In this document: in pieces, positions 43,001 through 57,700 of the stretch | How positions within the stretch are numbered: the stretch's first letter is position 1 | How the letters are laid out: every line of letters starts with the position of its first letter | DNA from: Tetranychus cinnabarinus | Lineage: Eukaryota > Arthropoda > Arachnida > Trombidiformes > Tetranychidae | Assembly: GCA_022266195.1 (NCBI GenBank) | Contig: WHVY01000002.1 | Span: 13,717,001-13,781,000 of the forward strand | Length of the DNA: 64,000 nt | Reading direction: 5' to 3' | Program-made: the position numbers and the translations under genes | Notes under the pieces: model-generated | Seen by the model: only the letters and a program-made list of their open reading frames with translations | The model's database searches: none | Told to the model about the DNA's origin: nothing

Positions 43001-43403
43001 AATAAATAATAAATCCGCCTTCAAAAATTTATCTCGCACAGTGACTTTTGACTCGCCCAGTAGTCGGGAATATCTTTAACAAGTCAAAAGCTTTTTGGAA
43101 CCAATCAGATAATGGAGTGGTTCATTGCCTTTTATTCAATCGATTGACAATGTAATCAGCTAATTGCATTTCGGTCACTGAGAAGCATATATAACAAATG
43201 AAAATATCTCAATTAAAATTGTGAAGTATTTTTCAGTGACTCCAATAGGCTTCAATGCAATATCTACACTTATGAGGGCCGCAATATCAATAAGCGCGCA
43301 CCAGTGTAAAAAAGCAAAATAAGTGTTGAATTATTTATCGTCCTCTACAATATAAGCCTGAAAAAATTGAAAATGACCGTACAAGCAAGGTCACTTCCCT
43401 TGT

Positions 43404-45706
43404 CAGAATTAAATTGTACAAGGGTGCTGTTATGATGCGGATGTTTTAAAGTAGCAGAATACCATGCAATATCTTGCATAAATTGGGTTGACTATGAGGC
43501 GATCACTCCTGGATTTCAATATTAGCAAGCAAATTTTCCTGCCGAGTGAAGTTAACACGAATTAACTAATTAATTAGTTGCTCATTTTATGGTTTGCTTT
43601 GATTGTACTGATAACTGCTGTGATGAAAGTAAATGTAAACGATTGAAAAATATAGCTACGAAATTATCCGTAACATACTGAATCTTGCTGACGATTTCGA
43701 TAATTAATGTCGACTGTTGTACCATTTTTCCCAACATGTAATTCTGTCTTTCCTGCATTTGTTTGACAATCCTAAAATTGGTATCTTTTCTTGTCATTTG
43801 TTCCTATTCTATTCTGCTTGTTAGGCAAATTATGCTCAACATAAGATTAGCGCTTCATAAAGTAGCAAAATATGTTTTTATTACAGTAAATTAAAAGTAA
43901 AATTGAAAAGCTGATTTACTTGAAGAATACACCTAAAAATAAATCAAAAGTTTCCATGTGACTGCACTTCAAATCAAATTGCCATGAATTATCCATTTCA
44001 TGAAAAGTTCATCAATGTCTTTATTTATTTTGAAGCAAACGAATCAATATGTAGAAACATCACGTTCTCTAGTCATTTTTAACATTGTTAACTCTGTTAT
44101 CCGTGAAATGAAAGACAATGGTTCCATTAAGTCACTCCAAGTTAAAATGTTATCCAAACTAGGAACCAACCTGATTCACATACTTTCAAATGGTAAAGAT
44201 GTTTGCCTTCCTTGATAAACATCTTTTAAGCCTTATTATCCTCAATAGTCCTACAATTATCCCACTATCTTTACCTGTAAAATAAATGAGAGAAAAGTAA
44301 TTGTAAAAAGCAAATGAAAAAACTATCAATAGAATGCAGTTTCCCTGAGTTTTTCAATCTTCTCATGGTGCCATCTACAAAACTGATGGTGAAAAAAGAC
44401 TCACAATCTAAGGTAAAAGCAACAATTCATTCAGTTCCTTCTCCCTGCCAGTCAATCTAGATGGCATCATGAGAACGAGACAAAATTTCAGTCCCAAAAA
44501 CTGTAAGCCAAATGTTGGTTTTTCAACACAGAGGTGAAAATATTGAACAATGGGATAAGATTACTTACCTAATAAAATTATTCAATGGAAACATAATCAC
44601 AGTAATTACCGACTTTAAACACTGACTAATGAAAATTACAAACTGCTTGGCAGCTGCTGAATGTTTGTTATTAACAGTAACATTTGAAAATAAAAGTGAA
44701 AACAAAAAGCGGTTAAAATTTAACGGTTAAAACAAGATGAAAATAATCTATGGATGATTAACAGTGTAGCCCATCAGATGTCACCATATATTTGGTGTAC
44801 ATTTCAGCTGGAAAATATTGCCAAAGATAAAGGGGGAAAAAGGTTTCGATGAAGATTGAGATGAAAAGGGAAAGAAGATGAAGATGGAAGGATCATTGGC
44901 CGCAAGTTCGATATTCTCGAAGCTCTGAGAAAAGTGGTTCTCTTCAAAGTTATATATTTGTGAGTTTGCTCCATGTTAACCTCAACCAGCAACGAGGAAC
45001 CCAAGTAAACATTATACATTTCTCTCTACATATTTAATCAACAGAGAGACACATTAGAAGGAAGCAAAAACCAGGGGAAAAAAGAAAGGTGAATTTGGAG
45101 AGATTGAAATGAAATTTAACTTGCCATCACCAAATTATCGTCTTTAATAGAGAAGTGTATAATTACAATTGTCAACTTTACCTCTAGTTTTAACCAAATT
45201 GATTATATCATTAAACCAAGTGACCAAGATAAAAGTGAACCCTGTGAATAAACCCTCAACCAGAGTAACCCAAAAAGTGTTTGATCAATGTACATAATTT
45301 ACCATATCTTTTCATTCCAGTCTTAATATGTGTTCCTGATGACAACAAAAGAAACAACAATTTTGGATTAATTTCAAGTGTCCATCTAACAACCATTTAT
45401 CAATTTAAAAGCAACTCTAACATTGAAATAATTATACAAATCAACCTTTTCTACCTCAAACATTCCAAATATCATTACCGTACTCGCCATTGTATCTCAT
45501 TAGACAACCGTAAATATTTCTTACCGTGTTTACATTTTGTGGTGTTATCTAGTAATTTGTTTGTGGATTAACCAAATATCGGAATAAACTTGATTGTAAT
45601 CATACACTGTAACTGTATCTTTACAGCCTCATCATCATTCCATTCATCTTGTCAGATATTGTTCATCGTCATCTTCATCACCTCCAAAACCTTCAAATCC
45701 TTAAAC
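43404..45706. other. Intergenic with two unassigned small ORFs
   Basis: Two ATG-started frames of 71 codons, 43,582-43,797 (minus) and 44,000-44,215 (plus), have protein-like composition but no domain that I know; either could be an exon or chance. The stretch near 44,815-44,900 is purine-rich. The right end should hold the promoter of the EGF gene. Confidence 0.35.
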
Positions 45707-48700
45707 ATGGTTTCAACCATTTTGATACGGATAAAATCGCCCATTATCATGTACATTTCATTATTAATATTATTAAATTGTACAATCATTTCAACCTTAG
45801 GTGAATCCATTGAACCAGAAATACTCTTTGAAGCTGCCTTTCAAGGTAAGTTATATTCACTTTTTGAAAATGAAACCATTGATCAAATATAAATAACACA
45901 AATCAATGATAGCTTTTTATAGCATTTACATTGCATAATGAGTTAGTAAAAGTCAAAATGAAATGTAAATAAGTCATCAGTGCAATAGGAATCATCAAAT
46001 AATCAAAATTCATTGAATCATGATTAACCCAAAAGAATAGTGAAAAAAGCTGAAAAAGCCTCTAAAAACCTGTAAAAAAACCTCTAAAATTAATCAAGTG
46101 AAATGTTTACTTTTGATCCATTGGCAATTGATAATAATATGTATATTGATGATTTGATACTGATTTAATTGGAATACCAGGAAAGTAGAAAAATGTTTGT
46201 TACACACATTTTCAGGGTAAATAAATCTCAATTACTGATTGATTAGTTGACTCATTGTCACTCATAATATTAGACAAGGTAAACAAGTCAACAAAGCCTG
46301 ACCAAGGTTGACAAGCTAATCCAGCTTGACCAGACCATTAAAGACCATGCAGCAATGTTTGTTATGAATAACGTTCAATTAAGATGTTCAACCAAATTTG
46401 AATTTATCTAGATTTAAATGAACCAATGATTTGATTATAATCAAGTTATAAAAGTAAAGTTAACCAATTGAGTTTAGTAAGGCAAAAAAATGTCAACAAT
46501 GACATGGATTGGGTCAAAAAGCAAGTGAACAATTGAAGCTGATTAATTCACTTTGAGAATTGAGAGTTGAAGGTGAATAAAAATTGTGAATAAGGATTGA
46601 ATCATCTAACAAGTAACATTCAATCAGAACTCTTTTTCTTCCCCTGGTTCACAATTCAATTGATTCTTCTTCTTGTTGTTCATCTTCTTCCCTGTCTTGA
46701 CTCCAACAACCTCAACCAATTCAACTAATGATAATCAATTTTTCTCCCCATTCCATCCATAATAATAGGAGAATGTCATTCAAATGGTCCTTGTCAACAT
46801 TTGTGCTTTGATCTTCATGATGGAACCTTTGAATGCGCCTGTCATCCAGGATATATTTTATCAGATAATGGTTACAGTTGCCTTGGTGAGTTTAACTCTT
46901 GAACAAAAAAAATCATGATAATAATGATCTGGCAAAGTCTAACAATATCTTTATGTAAAAAATGTTTTGGTTAGGTAAACCCATTGAAAGCTCATTTCTG
47001 GTTCCTAAGTAACCTTATTCAATAACAATAATGAAAGTCAAACAAAAGGCCAAAAATGACTTTAAATATCAAATAATTTAGCCTCAATGATATTGGATAT
47101 AACATTAAATGTAATGTTTAATGTTGGAAAAGGTTGAGAAAAGATTGCTTCAAAAATGGGTTAAATTGTCAATTGTCTAACCCAATCAATACTAATCAAT
47201 GTTAAATAACGCAATGTTTGATTAGATTTATTTTCATAATGATTTTTGATAATCACTTTGAAATGGGAAAAGCTTTGTTTTCATTTGTCCGTTTCACTTG
47301 GTTGACCAAAAATGAATTGAACTCTTTTGGTCAATTTATTATCATCATCAATTTGTATTTCACTTTGTTTTTGATTCCATGGTTACCCTGCGACCTTTAC
47401 ATTCAAAATTAAATTAACAATTCAATGAGTTGATTTGATGTTCCATTTGGTTTTAATCATTAATTATTTCAAGATATTCACCATTCCACCTTTAACTTTT
47501 CACTTCAATTATTCAATGTAAACCAGAACAACTAACTCCAAACTCACATCTTCCCCTGAGTAGTAAAATGAATAATCTGTGTAAATGAATAATCATTTGA
47601 ATCTTGCTGTCCCATCAGCAATTATCTTGATTGCATTTGAAAGCTTTTCCGAGAACAAAAAATTCTGTAAAAAAAGTTAATTAAACTGACAATAACAAAC
47701 TCAATTACATTTGGGTTTGAAAAGCAAATATTGAATGATGGATGACAAAAATTAGTCTCATTTGGCCCGAAAAAATTGATTCAACTTGTGATCCAATCAA
47801 TTGATTACCTTTTATCCAATCTTAATTGGTTTTAATGAATTGAAATTTTTCATGGAAACATTTCCTTCCCAGATCAATCCCAACTCTTTCCTGTAACATT
47901 GAACAGTAAAATAATCAATTTGAAAAGATCCGAAAAAAAACGTAAGCAAAAACCAGAAAACATGAAAACCCATTAACATTGAAAAGTGAAGAAACCAGAA
48001 AACCAGAAACGAGTGAAGCCAAATTTTACCAGATTACCTTTTCTTGTTTACTTTCACCTCAATGTTTAAATACATTAAATTGAAATGAACATTAATTGTT
48101 AATTCAATTTCCAATCAAATATGGTTTTACAATTGACAAATGATTTAATGACATTTGCAACAAATGCAAAGATTCCCACAGATAATCTTGATTCTTGTTG
48201 ATATTTTTTTTGCTTAAAGGCATCTCAGATATATTTACAATAACTTGACTTGGAGTAAGATATTATCAATTTATCTTTCATTTATCATCATCTGTTGAAG
48301 TGAAACAGAATTGAATTTCTTTCTCATTTTTACTTGCCATGATCATGGTGGCCCATTACTTGAAGCTTTAATATTTCAACAAAAGAAAAATGAAAATGTA
48401 TAAGATTTGAATTGAAGTGGAATGAAAATGTATCTCAGTTCAGTTGATTGAATGATTTTTACTCTTCCTTCCCTCATCATCATCAACAACAACATCAACA
48501 ATAACAACATCTTTATACTTAAACAATTTCAACTTTTCCTATTAAATATCAAATCCATTTTTACAATGACAGTTTCAAGCTTTTTTTCAGGACAAAAGAA
48601 GAGCAAAAAGTTGAACAGAAGGAGAAAAAAAAGTGAAAGAAAAAGCTTCATTTCTAATTTACTCGAGGTAATAAGATTGTTACTCATGACGATGAACATG

Positions 48701-51700
48701 AAAAATGATTAAAGATTCAAGAAAAGAGAGGAGCAAAAAATTCTAAAAACAAGAATATTTCATTTCAAGATGAATTGATTTTCACCTTAATTTTTACTTG
48801 TTGTAAATCATTTTTCCATGAATCCTTCCCTTTTCCTCTGATAATTGTAATGAATGGATTCGTTGATGGTAATAAATAGGCGAAATGTTGATCATCATTC
48901 CAATCATCAGAATGATGATCATCATGGAATATCAAATGTTAATTTATAGCATAAACTTGATATCCATGTTTCTGTATTTACCTTGTAATAATACTTTTTA
49001 CTTATCCAAATTGAACCCAACTTTTAACCCGATTCTCATCATTTCCGTTATTATTTGTGCTCATAATCATCAATCAGCTAATGATGATTACCTTTCTCAC
49101 CTCATCATTGTTCATATTGTTCACCTTTACACTTGTTTAACCCACCATTCAACCATCATTAAGATGCAATCAACATTAAATGATAATTATCTCAATGGCA
49201 ACTATTCATAAAGTAAAAGGTTCATGATAAGAATATCTGAAAACATTGAAATCATCGCAACATCATCAGTCAATAGCATTGAAACATTACTTGAAAAAAA
49301 GCCAATTTACAAGTGGAACCATTTGATCGATACTTTAATCAGTCAACCTTTTACCTTATTAGTTTATATGCACATGAAAACATGATATTTATCATCATCT
49401 TACCAAAAATGTAACTCATTTAAAAAGGATAAAGATTGTTAAGGTTACAAAGTTGCTCATTACTGAATATAATTTCATCTTCAATGAACAACTTTGACAT
49501 TTTCCTACACCAAGCTTATCCCAATATTGTAATATTTACCAGACACATTTGATAAAAAGATGCTCAAACGATTCAATAGTAAAATGATGAAATGAATTGA
49601 AATGAACTTTATTGGTATAAATCAATCTCTCATTAGAAGCATCTTTAAAGATAAATCCAAATCAACTTCATCTCATATTCAATCACATTCCCATTACAGT
49701 AAACTGAATTCATCATATTCTTAAATTCATTGCATCAGGTTTGGTTAACGAAAAACCCATTTTCCTATTCCAAATTCACAGTAAGATTCACAATCGAATG
49801 TAAAATCTTTCAATTTTTTGTCCAAATGTGTGTTGAGTTGATTTGATTTTTGTGATTATTTTTACCAGAAAAAGTAAGTTGAATACAATGAATGCAGGAA
49901 AAAAAGTTCAATGAAAAGAATCAAGTTTCAATGGTAAAAGCATTTGAGAGTAAAAGGTAAAGTTACCTGATTTTGTGTCTTGGTTGCCGTTTTTTACTCC
50001 ATCTCATGATAATCAAAGCTAATTCTGATTGATGAATAAAGGCCTTTTCCTTACCTTTTTTTATTGCTATTGAACCATTTTTCTTCGCAGATCTTTTACT
50101 TTCATCTTGCTTCTTCTTCTTCTTCCTCCTCCTTCATCATTATCATCCTACTCACTCTTTTTGTTATCGTGTTTCAACTGAAACATTATTTCTGTTTACT
50201 CAATTGCCTTTATTTACCCATTCCCTTTAGATGATGATGATGATGATGATGGTAAGGGTTAGTTCAAACCTTAATTTAATTGTCAACTCTTAAACCTTTC
50301 TTTCCTTACCTTGTTCCTAGAAGTGTACATCTTATCATCTCCTCTCATCATCTTTTTTTCAACTCATCCATTGGCCATTTCCTTTACTTTACAATTTAAT
50401 AATGGTTTTCTGTTACACTCGGTAGTCATCTTTATCATCCATGTTTCTTTAAAAATACCATTCCCTGTTACCCTGGTTAAGGATAAAGATTTTTATCCTC
50501 CAAGGCTTAGTTAGCTTTTTTGCTTACCTTTTGCCTTCCCTGTTCATTTTTGTAGGAAAACCTTTGGTCAACCCTGAGGTAACATTGAGCTACAATTTGT
50601 TTAATGTTGGCCTCTTTTTTTGTGATTCCCAGTTTCATCACTTTTACATCTTTTGTTTCAATTGTAACGTTAATCATGATAATAATTAAAGAGTAACTAG
50701 ATTAACCTTCAACATTATCATTTACAATAATAAAGCTTCATGATTAACCAAACTCTAACCCAATCAACAGACTCTATTTCAAATTGATAAACATTGATAG
50801 ATGGTCTTCAATCTGTATGCCATCTTAATAAACAGTACAGCTCATTTATTTTTAATGGTAAACAATATTAACTTTATTTGGCTGATTTGATCATCTTAAT
50901 GTACCTGGTTTCCAATTTGCTGCACCTAATTCATCAATCAAAGTAACACTAGTGATTGGTTTATTGTAATAATAAACTATGTCTGAATGAGTCAGGTATT
51001 GGAAACTAGCATTTAATCTGCTAATAGATTGATATCAATTAACTTTGCTGGTAAAAATATACAAGAAATTTTACTTTGCGTAATTCAATCTCAATTTTCT
51101 GAATCGACTATACAAAATATTGGAATCACTTTATTGAAGCATATTAAGTTTGGCAATCTATTTTTCATTTTTTAAACACACATGCAGTGTAATACAATAC
51201 AAAGATAAATGTTACATTGCATCACTGCAATAGATGTACCAATAGAAATGCCTCTTCTGGTTGGGAAAACTGTTACTCAACTCAGAATGTTTCTGATAAT
51301 TCTGGTAATATATTCTCTGGTAGTATAATGGCTAGTATCCTCTGTATTATCACCTGCCACTGATAACTCTGTATAAAATCAATACAAAATCAAAAACTTT
51401 CCCCTTCAAACCTTTCCAATAACAGTTAATTTATTCATTTTTTCATCCATTGCATGTTCAGACGCATATTCATTTATTAAATTTCATCAAGCTTGGGAAA
51501 AAAGCTTTGAGTTGGAAACAATTGATTGCTAAAAATTGACTGAAAATGAAAAGTGCAAATGTAAACAAAATGAAAATATTGACCTTGATTATTTACAATT
51601 AGATGGAGCCACTCGAAAAATTAACCGCAATTTTCAATATCGATTGAATCAATTCTCAGTTTTAATTAGCATCCATTAATCAGCAATGTCAATCTTATCA

Positions 51701-54700
51701 ATGTGCAACCAGTTTTGTCCAATTATCAGCCAAAACAATTGATCATGAAACATTTACTTGACCCAATTTTTTCTTCACCAACTTTTTTGTCCTTTTTATT
51801 ATAAAAACTTCACCAGCTGATTTTCATGTAATCTTGATGATGCTAATGGTGATGATAATAATAATAAATTATCTCTCTTCTCAATCACATTTATTTGTTG
51901 ATTCATTGTTTGTTAGCTGTTGTCGTTTATTTTGCTTACAAGAGCATAAAAGGGATGAAAAAAAGTAAAGATAAAGAAACTCATCCTAATAACAAGAAGA
52001 CAAAATCTTCATCTCAACTTGCCTTGTCAGATTGTTATCATTTATCATAAATAATATTGTTGAATAAACATGTCAACAACAGCGAGAAAAGAGAGAGAAA
52101 AACAGAAAAGGCAAAACCCAAATAATAGCATTCAATTCATCTGAGCATCTCAACTCTTTCCTTACACGCCAGTCTCTAAGGCTTAAAATGAATGTACATC
52201 ATTCAAGAAAAAAAACTGGGAAAAACATTATCATTAACATGAAATGCTCATCACCTCAACAACAAACAACAACAGCAGCAACAACAACGATAACAAATGT
52301 TGACAATCAAGCACCATCAAAGTAGAGAAATGATCAAACTTGGAATGCAAATTGTTGAGCAAAATACTTAAAAATGACAAGTCAATTTCCTAATTTAATT
52401 ATCAATCATTCAATTTACCAGATGAACCAGAGAACAGAAAAAACCCAAAAAAAAGAGTTTCTTAAAACCCATTTTTTCTGGTCAAGCAGAAAACCAGAAA
52501 ACAAGCAAAATTGATGACAATAATGATTTTGTTTGTCATGAGCATTTGATTGATCAATTGTAAAGCAATTTCAAATGAAATTGCTAAAAATGGATAAAAG
52601 GTAAAATCATTTGTCCACAATCAATCACTTGAAAGGTTAAAATCATTAAATTAAATCATTCACCAACAATTATTGCAATAGACATTTCAACTGATTATTG
52701 GCTGCAATTTTCATCAACAGCTTTCATTAAAGTTCATTTTTTACCAAAATTAGTTGAGTAATGCTAATGATAATGGGAAATAATGTTAACACGGTTGAGG
52801 GTAAAAATAAATGGATTTTGTTGATTCCCTGTTTTGAGAGATTCATTTTGAAATAAATTTCATGGAGCAAAGCGTAAAGAGAAAAATAAAAGTTGAAGAA
52901 AAATTGATTTGACTTTGAAAGAAACTGATAAACAGAGTAAATCCTTTTGCTTCTCAGATAACATGGATGAATAATATGAATGATTGAATGTAGAATAAGA
53001 TTGTTGCAACTAGATAAATATAATCCGATTTAAAAATTTTTCATCATGAGTGAGTAAAGAGAAGAGCAAGACGAGAATATTGAACATTTTTTCCCTCCAA
53101 TCTTCCAATCTTAATATTCATTTTGAGGGAAAAAAATGTTACCCTTTTCACTCCCAACCATTCCCTGTTAATGCAATTTTAAAGGTTGCAAAACCTTCAC
53201 TTTGATTGAAAAGTAGATTCCATTTAGTATCAAAGCTACAATTGCTAATTTAGTTTCCAATGTTTCAAACAATTGTTCAATTGTTACAACCTGAAATTAA
53301 ATTATCTAAACCAATTATAACAAAAAATCCTGACAATTAAATGGTCAAACTGGATCCAAGACAAACCTTCAAATCTATTACAAAAAAATGAAAATCTTTA
53401 CATTTTCAAAGCCTCTACATTTTGTCTAATTGCTGCTGAGAAGACAATGAAAATTTCACTGATTTCTTCATGAATATTTAATTCAGAGTCTGAACAGTTT
53501 AAGATTACAGTTTCATGCAAATGTAAACAACAATGAAAACAATTATCGAGACTGATTTGAATCTCAGCATTTCATCCAATAAGTTTGTCTTTGAATCTGG
53601 TTTAGTGTTTGGCAAAACCCAAACCAGATCCTGAAAGAGGTCAATCGAAATGTCAATTTACTAATTTCAACACCATTTTTGTGCTAATATTTATCAGATT
53701 AGTCGGAATTATTGGTGTTAATCTTATCCAACTGGCCACTATCTGTCTGGATAATAAAATAAACACAAAATAATTACGATATTATTATTGTCATATTATG
53801 GGTTAACTTGATGCTGTATAAGAGTATAAGGTTTCCTCTCTGGAGATGCAACTGTATATAAAGGCTGAAACTTTAGGAAATGTATTTTTTTATATATTAT
53901 TGTTATTATCATTATTTTATTATTATCAGGGGAATGGCAGAGTATGAAATATTACAAGGTGAAACAAGAATATGAAGCCAGCAAAAATGATTAACAGTGA
54001 AACAACATCACGTTGTAAATGGACAAAAATTACGAGAGTTTGTTATCCAAGGTTTAAAGCATTTTTATTGATTGATGGGATTAGGTTAGAGTTGCGTCTT
54101 TGTCTTGGACCATTTTGTCCTTTTCATGATCGTCCTTCACCTGAACTTCAACTGAAAAATGTAAACCTTTCAACAAAAAAAGGTCTCAATGAGAAAATCA
54201 ATGTGAGAAGAAAACAAAAGGTGAAAACAAAAAGGTAACAATCAATTGTAAATATAAATAATTCCCATCATATTTTGATTCTTCAGTTAATCGAAGGGAA
54301 TTTGAACATTGATATTGATTTTGTACTTGACAGTGTTGGAGTGATAATAAGAATAGAAGGAAAAAAATGGATGGAATTTTTGTTGCATTTTTGTTCTTCA
54401 TTCATTCAAAAATTCAACGTTTCCATTGTTACTGTTTCAGTTTGAAACATTGCAACAGAAAGTGTAGCTAAAGCATGATAAATTCGTATATTATTAACAT
54501 GAATACATCAACAATGTAAATGTTTGTTTGATTGTTTATCTCTGAATATGATTCACAAGAATGAAAATTTTTGCTTCTTCTTTACTTAACACTTCTTTTC
54601 GTATATTTTATTATACTTTCTTGTATTCACATTATTATATTTGTTGTCATCTTCAAATTGAAATCTGTCTTATCTTGCCAATCATCATCACAAGATGAGA

Positions 54701-57700
54701 GTGAATATGGCAGAATATGTTTAATGTAAAGGTTTCTTTGTGCATATTATATTATACAATAAAAGAAATGAAAATAATGAAAAAGTCACAATCGATATTT
54801 CTTACCTTTCGAAAGATTCACCAAAATTGACACTCTTGCCATCTAATTAGTTTTGATAATGATGACGGATTCAAAGTTTAAATCATTAATCTGTATTAAC
54901 AGACGACAAATTGTGCTTTTCCTCGTAAATCAATACAGTCAACTTGAAAATTGTCCCAATATTTTGTCATGAAACGAAAGCAAATTGAAAACAAAATATC
55001 GACCTTTTTGTTGTTGTTTCTTGTTCCATTAAAATGTCTCATTAAATTGAGCCATAAATTTTTACGTTTCTATGGAGAATGGCAAAAGTTGAGTCTTTTC
55101 CTTCATTCAAATAAATGTCCAATGAAACGATCAGAGTTGGAAAATTCTGTAGGAAAATGCAAAAAGCTTCAAAACATCACCTCCAGTCAATTGTGAAAGA
55201 GAGAACAAGAAAATTTTTTACAAAATTCTCAGCAAAAGTCAAACAACTTTCGAAGCAAAGGATTGATCGATTCCAGGGCTGCATTTTTTTCTCTCGCTCA
55301 TTACAAATGTCCGTTTGAATGATAACTATTCAAAGCTTTGAATAATATATGATGGGAATAAATATGTTGAATGTTGTTTTTCATCCTTAAAAGTGGCAGT
55401 CACCAAACCAAAGACCAAACACTGAATGATCTTAACTGAAATGTTCAACAATAATTTCTCGAGAAAGTACATATTAAGAAAATTTTAAAATCGATTCAAA
55501 ACCTTCTAACCGATTTGCTGAGCTGAAAATGATGAAATTAACAGAAGTAAATCGCAAACCCAAATGCTCATATTGACTAAGCGTAGCTTGACTATTCCTG
55601 AATAAGTTTCCCTGAAAGATGTTTCTCTCTGAACCCTCTGTTATTGGTTACCTCAATAACTCAAGCCACAAAATAAGTCTATAAGCATCTGACTTCAGAA
55701 TTTCCAGTTGAAGAGTTTCAAGTAAATCAGATTAAAATACTTTTCATTTCAAAATAATGTAAAACAACTTGATGTTTCAGCTTAAAGTTTGACTAAATAA
55801 ACAGTAATTTCATTTTCTCACAATCAAATATGAAATAACACATTACATTGAAGGCGATCATAAATTAAACATAAGTCACAAGTCTTATCTTAAAGATTCA
55901 TTATGCTTTTAATACAAACACGAGTTTCATTTTACCAACTAATAGTTATGAGTTTACATTAAAACGGTAAAAAAAGCGACCATTTTCTTAGTTTTCCACC
56001 TTATATTAGATTCCCTTTTAAATAGTTGAGCTAATAATCTAAATCATTCTTGTTGCATTCCCTTGTAATCAGAGTAAATTAATAGAAGCAAGTTCACATT
56101 AACTAAGAAATGATGAGCTTAATAGTCTAACTGGATGACTGGCAATGTAAATATAAACTTTAATTGAACTTTTATTTAACTGTCCAATTAAAATGAGCCA
56201 GCATCTCGTTTAGATTGTAATTAATTGCGTGAAAATGGGAACAGAAAACATTGCAAGTTGAATGTTGTTTGACAATTACGAGAAATGAAAAATATAAATG
56301 ATAATTATTTGCTTTTTGTTTGATAATCAAAATAAAAAGCATCTTTCAACTTTTGTACGGATCACGGAATGAAGCGCCTTGACGCTTGAAATGAGATTTT
56401 ATCGTGACTTGATCATGATGAAAAATAGACAGAAAATAATTTATTGCATCTTGAAATAATTGAAGTCAGTAGCATGGAATCATGAGTTGAATCGATTGAA
56501 AGCTAACAGAGAAACAGGTAAAGAAGCAAGATGCATAATATGATTGAAAAATTGATTTTCATGGTAAAATCCATTTGATTGGATTGAAAGGGAAACAATT
56601 TGTAACAAAATGAAACTGTTACAATTGATTGACTTTCAAATGGAAATGGAAGCAAAAAAGTGAATCGTTTAAAAGGTTGACCGAGAAATGCTTGGCAATG
56701 GTTGTAATGAACTTTTCCAAATGAATCTGTTTGACTAGTTTCTGCGTTTTTTCAGATAATTTAATTTGAGCCAATAATGTTGACCAACAATTCAACAATT
56801 GTAATTGAAGTTTTGTTGAACATTGGAAGGAAGCTTCAATGATAACTTTGTAACTTGTAAACGGTTTTTCCTCCTTTTTGGGTTGAGCTTCAATTTGAGA
56901 CTTTTATTTCATCTTGTAGAGTCAAAGTAAATTTATATACGTCTAATAAATTGTTCAAGACTTGATTGGCTAGAGTCGAGTGAATTCACAGTAAGAATGG
57001 TGAACAACTCAGGGAAGATGGTGATGAAGATGAGTTCATCTTCCTGGTGTAAAAGAAAGGCAGCAAAATGTTTCGATCGATTTTTATTCTTGAAAAGTTT
57101 CACTCCAAGTCTGTAACCAGAACTCATTGTTTTCCTATTATTATCTTGTAGGCAAAAAAATGTTTCCAAACTGCTTTTACCTTTAGATCAGGATAATGAA
57201 ACTGGTCAACAGGGTTGATGATGGATGGATGAAAATGTGGAAAACGGTTTACATGAAAACAGCATTTAAATTAAAATTTAATATTAAACCTTTTCTCTTC
57301 TGGTTTCAGCTCAATCATCAATTGATCAGGATGAAACCTTCCCAGATGACTTATAACTCTTTTTGTTTCAGTGTCTAAACCTCTTTAACTATTTATGACA
57401 TGAACTGAAATTGCCATTCATTGTTTATTCATTAAATCAAACTGTCCAATAAATGGTCACAATTAACACTCGACTTGACCTAATCAACTCATGTAATTTA
57501 CAATCCATTTGGTTATCATTTTCAGAGAAAATCTAAATTCTAAATTGATTTTTCTTTCCATTTTAATGTTGCCTTCATTTTGCTAATTTTATGTCAACTT
57601 AATTGCTTATTCCAATGAGAGTTGATCCTAATTGTGGTCGATTGACGATCAATTAGTTGCAAAATTAAATCAAGAGTAAACGCAATTAGTAAAATTAAAT

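Larger units (their letters stand above)
41583..43403. mobile_element. Decayed element or duplicated segment bounded by ~70-100-bp inverted repeats
   Basis: The sequence from 41,583 (ACAAGGGAAGTGA...) to about 41,680 recurs inverted from 43,403 down to about 43,310, near-identical for the outer 65-70 bp and weaker beyond. Inside lie a Tc1/mariner transposase remnant in plus orientation and a palindromic MITE. Two readings: TIRs of a degraded 1.8-kb transposon, or an inverted duplication of SETDB1-pseudogene sequence, since the arm contains a TTTTTTCAG followed by a frame reading AYIVED. I see no clear TA duplication at the edges. Confidence 0.5.

Noticed and set aside
53972..54238. 88-codon ATG-started ORF in the large intron
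   Set aside because: Basic, no domain, and close to simple-sequence DNA; not distinguishable from chance.
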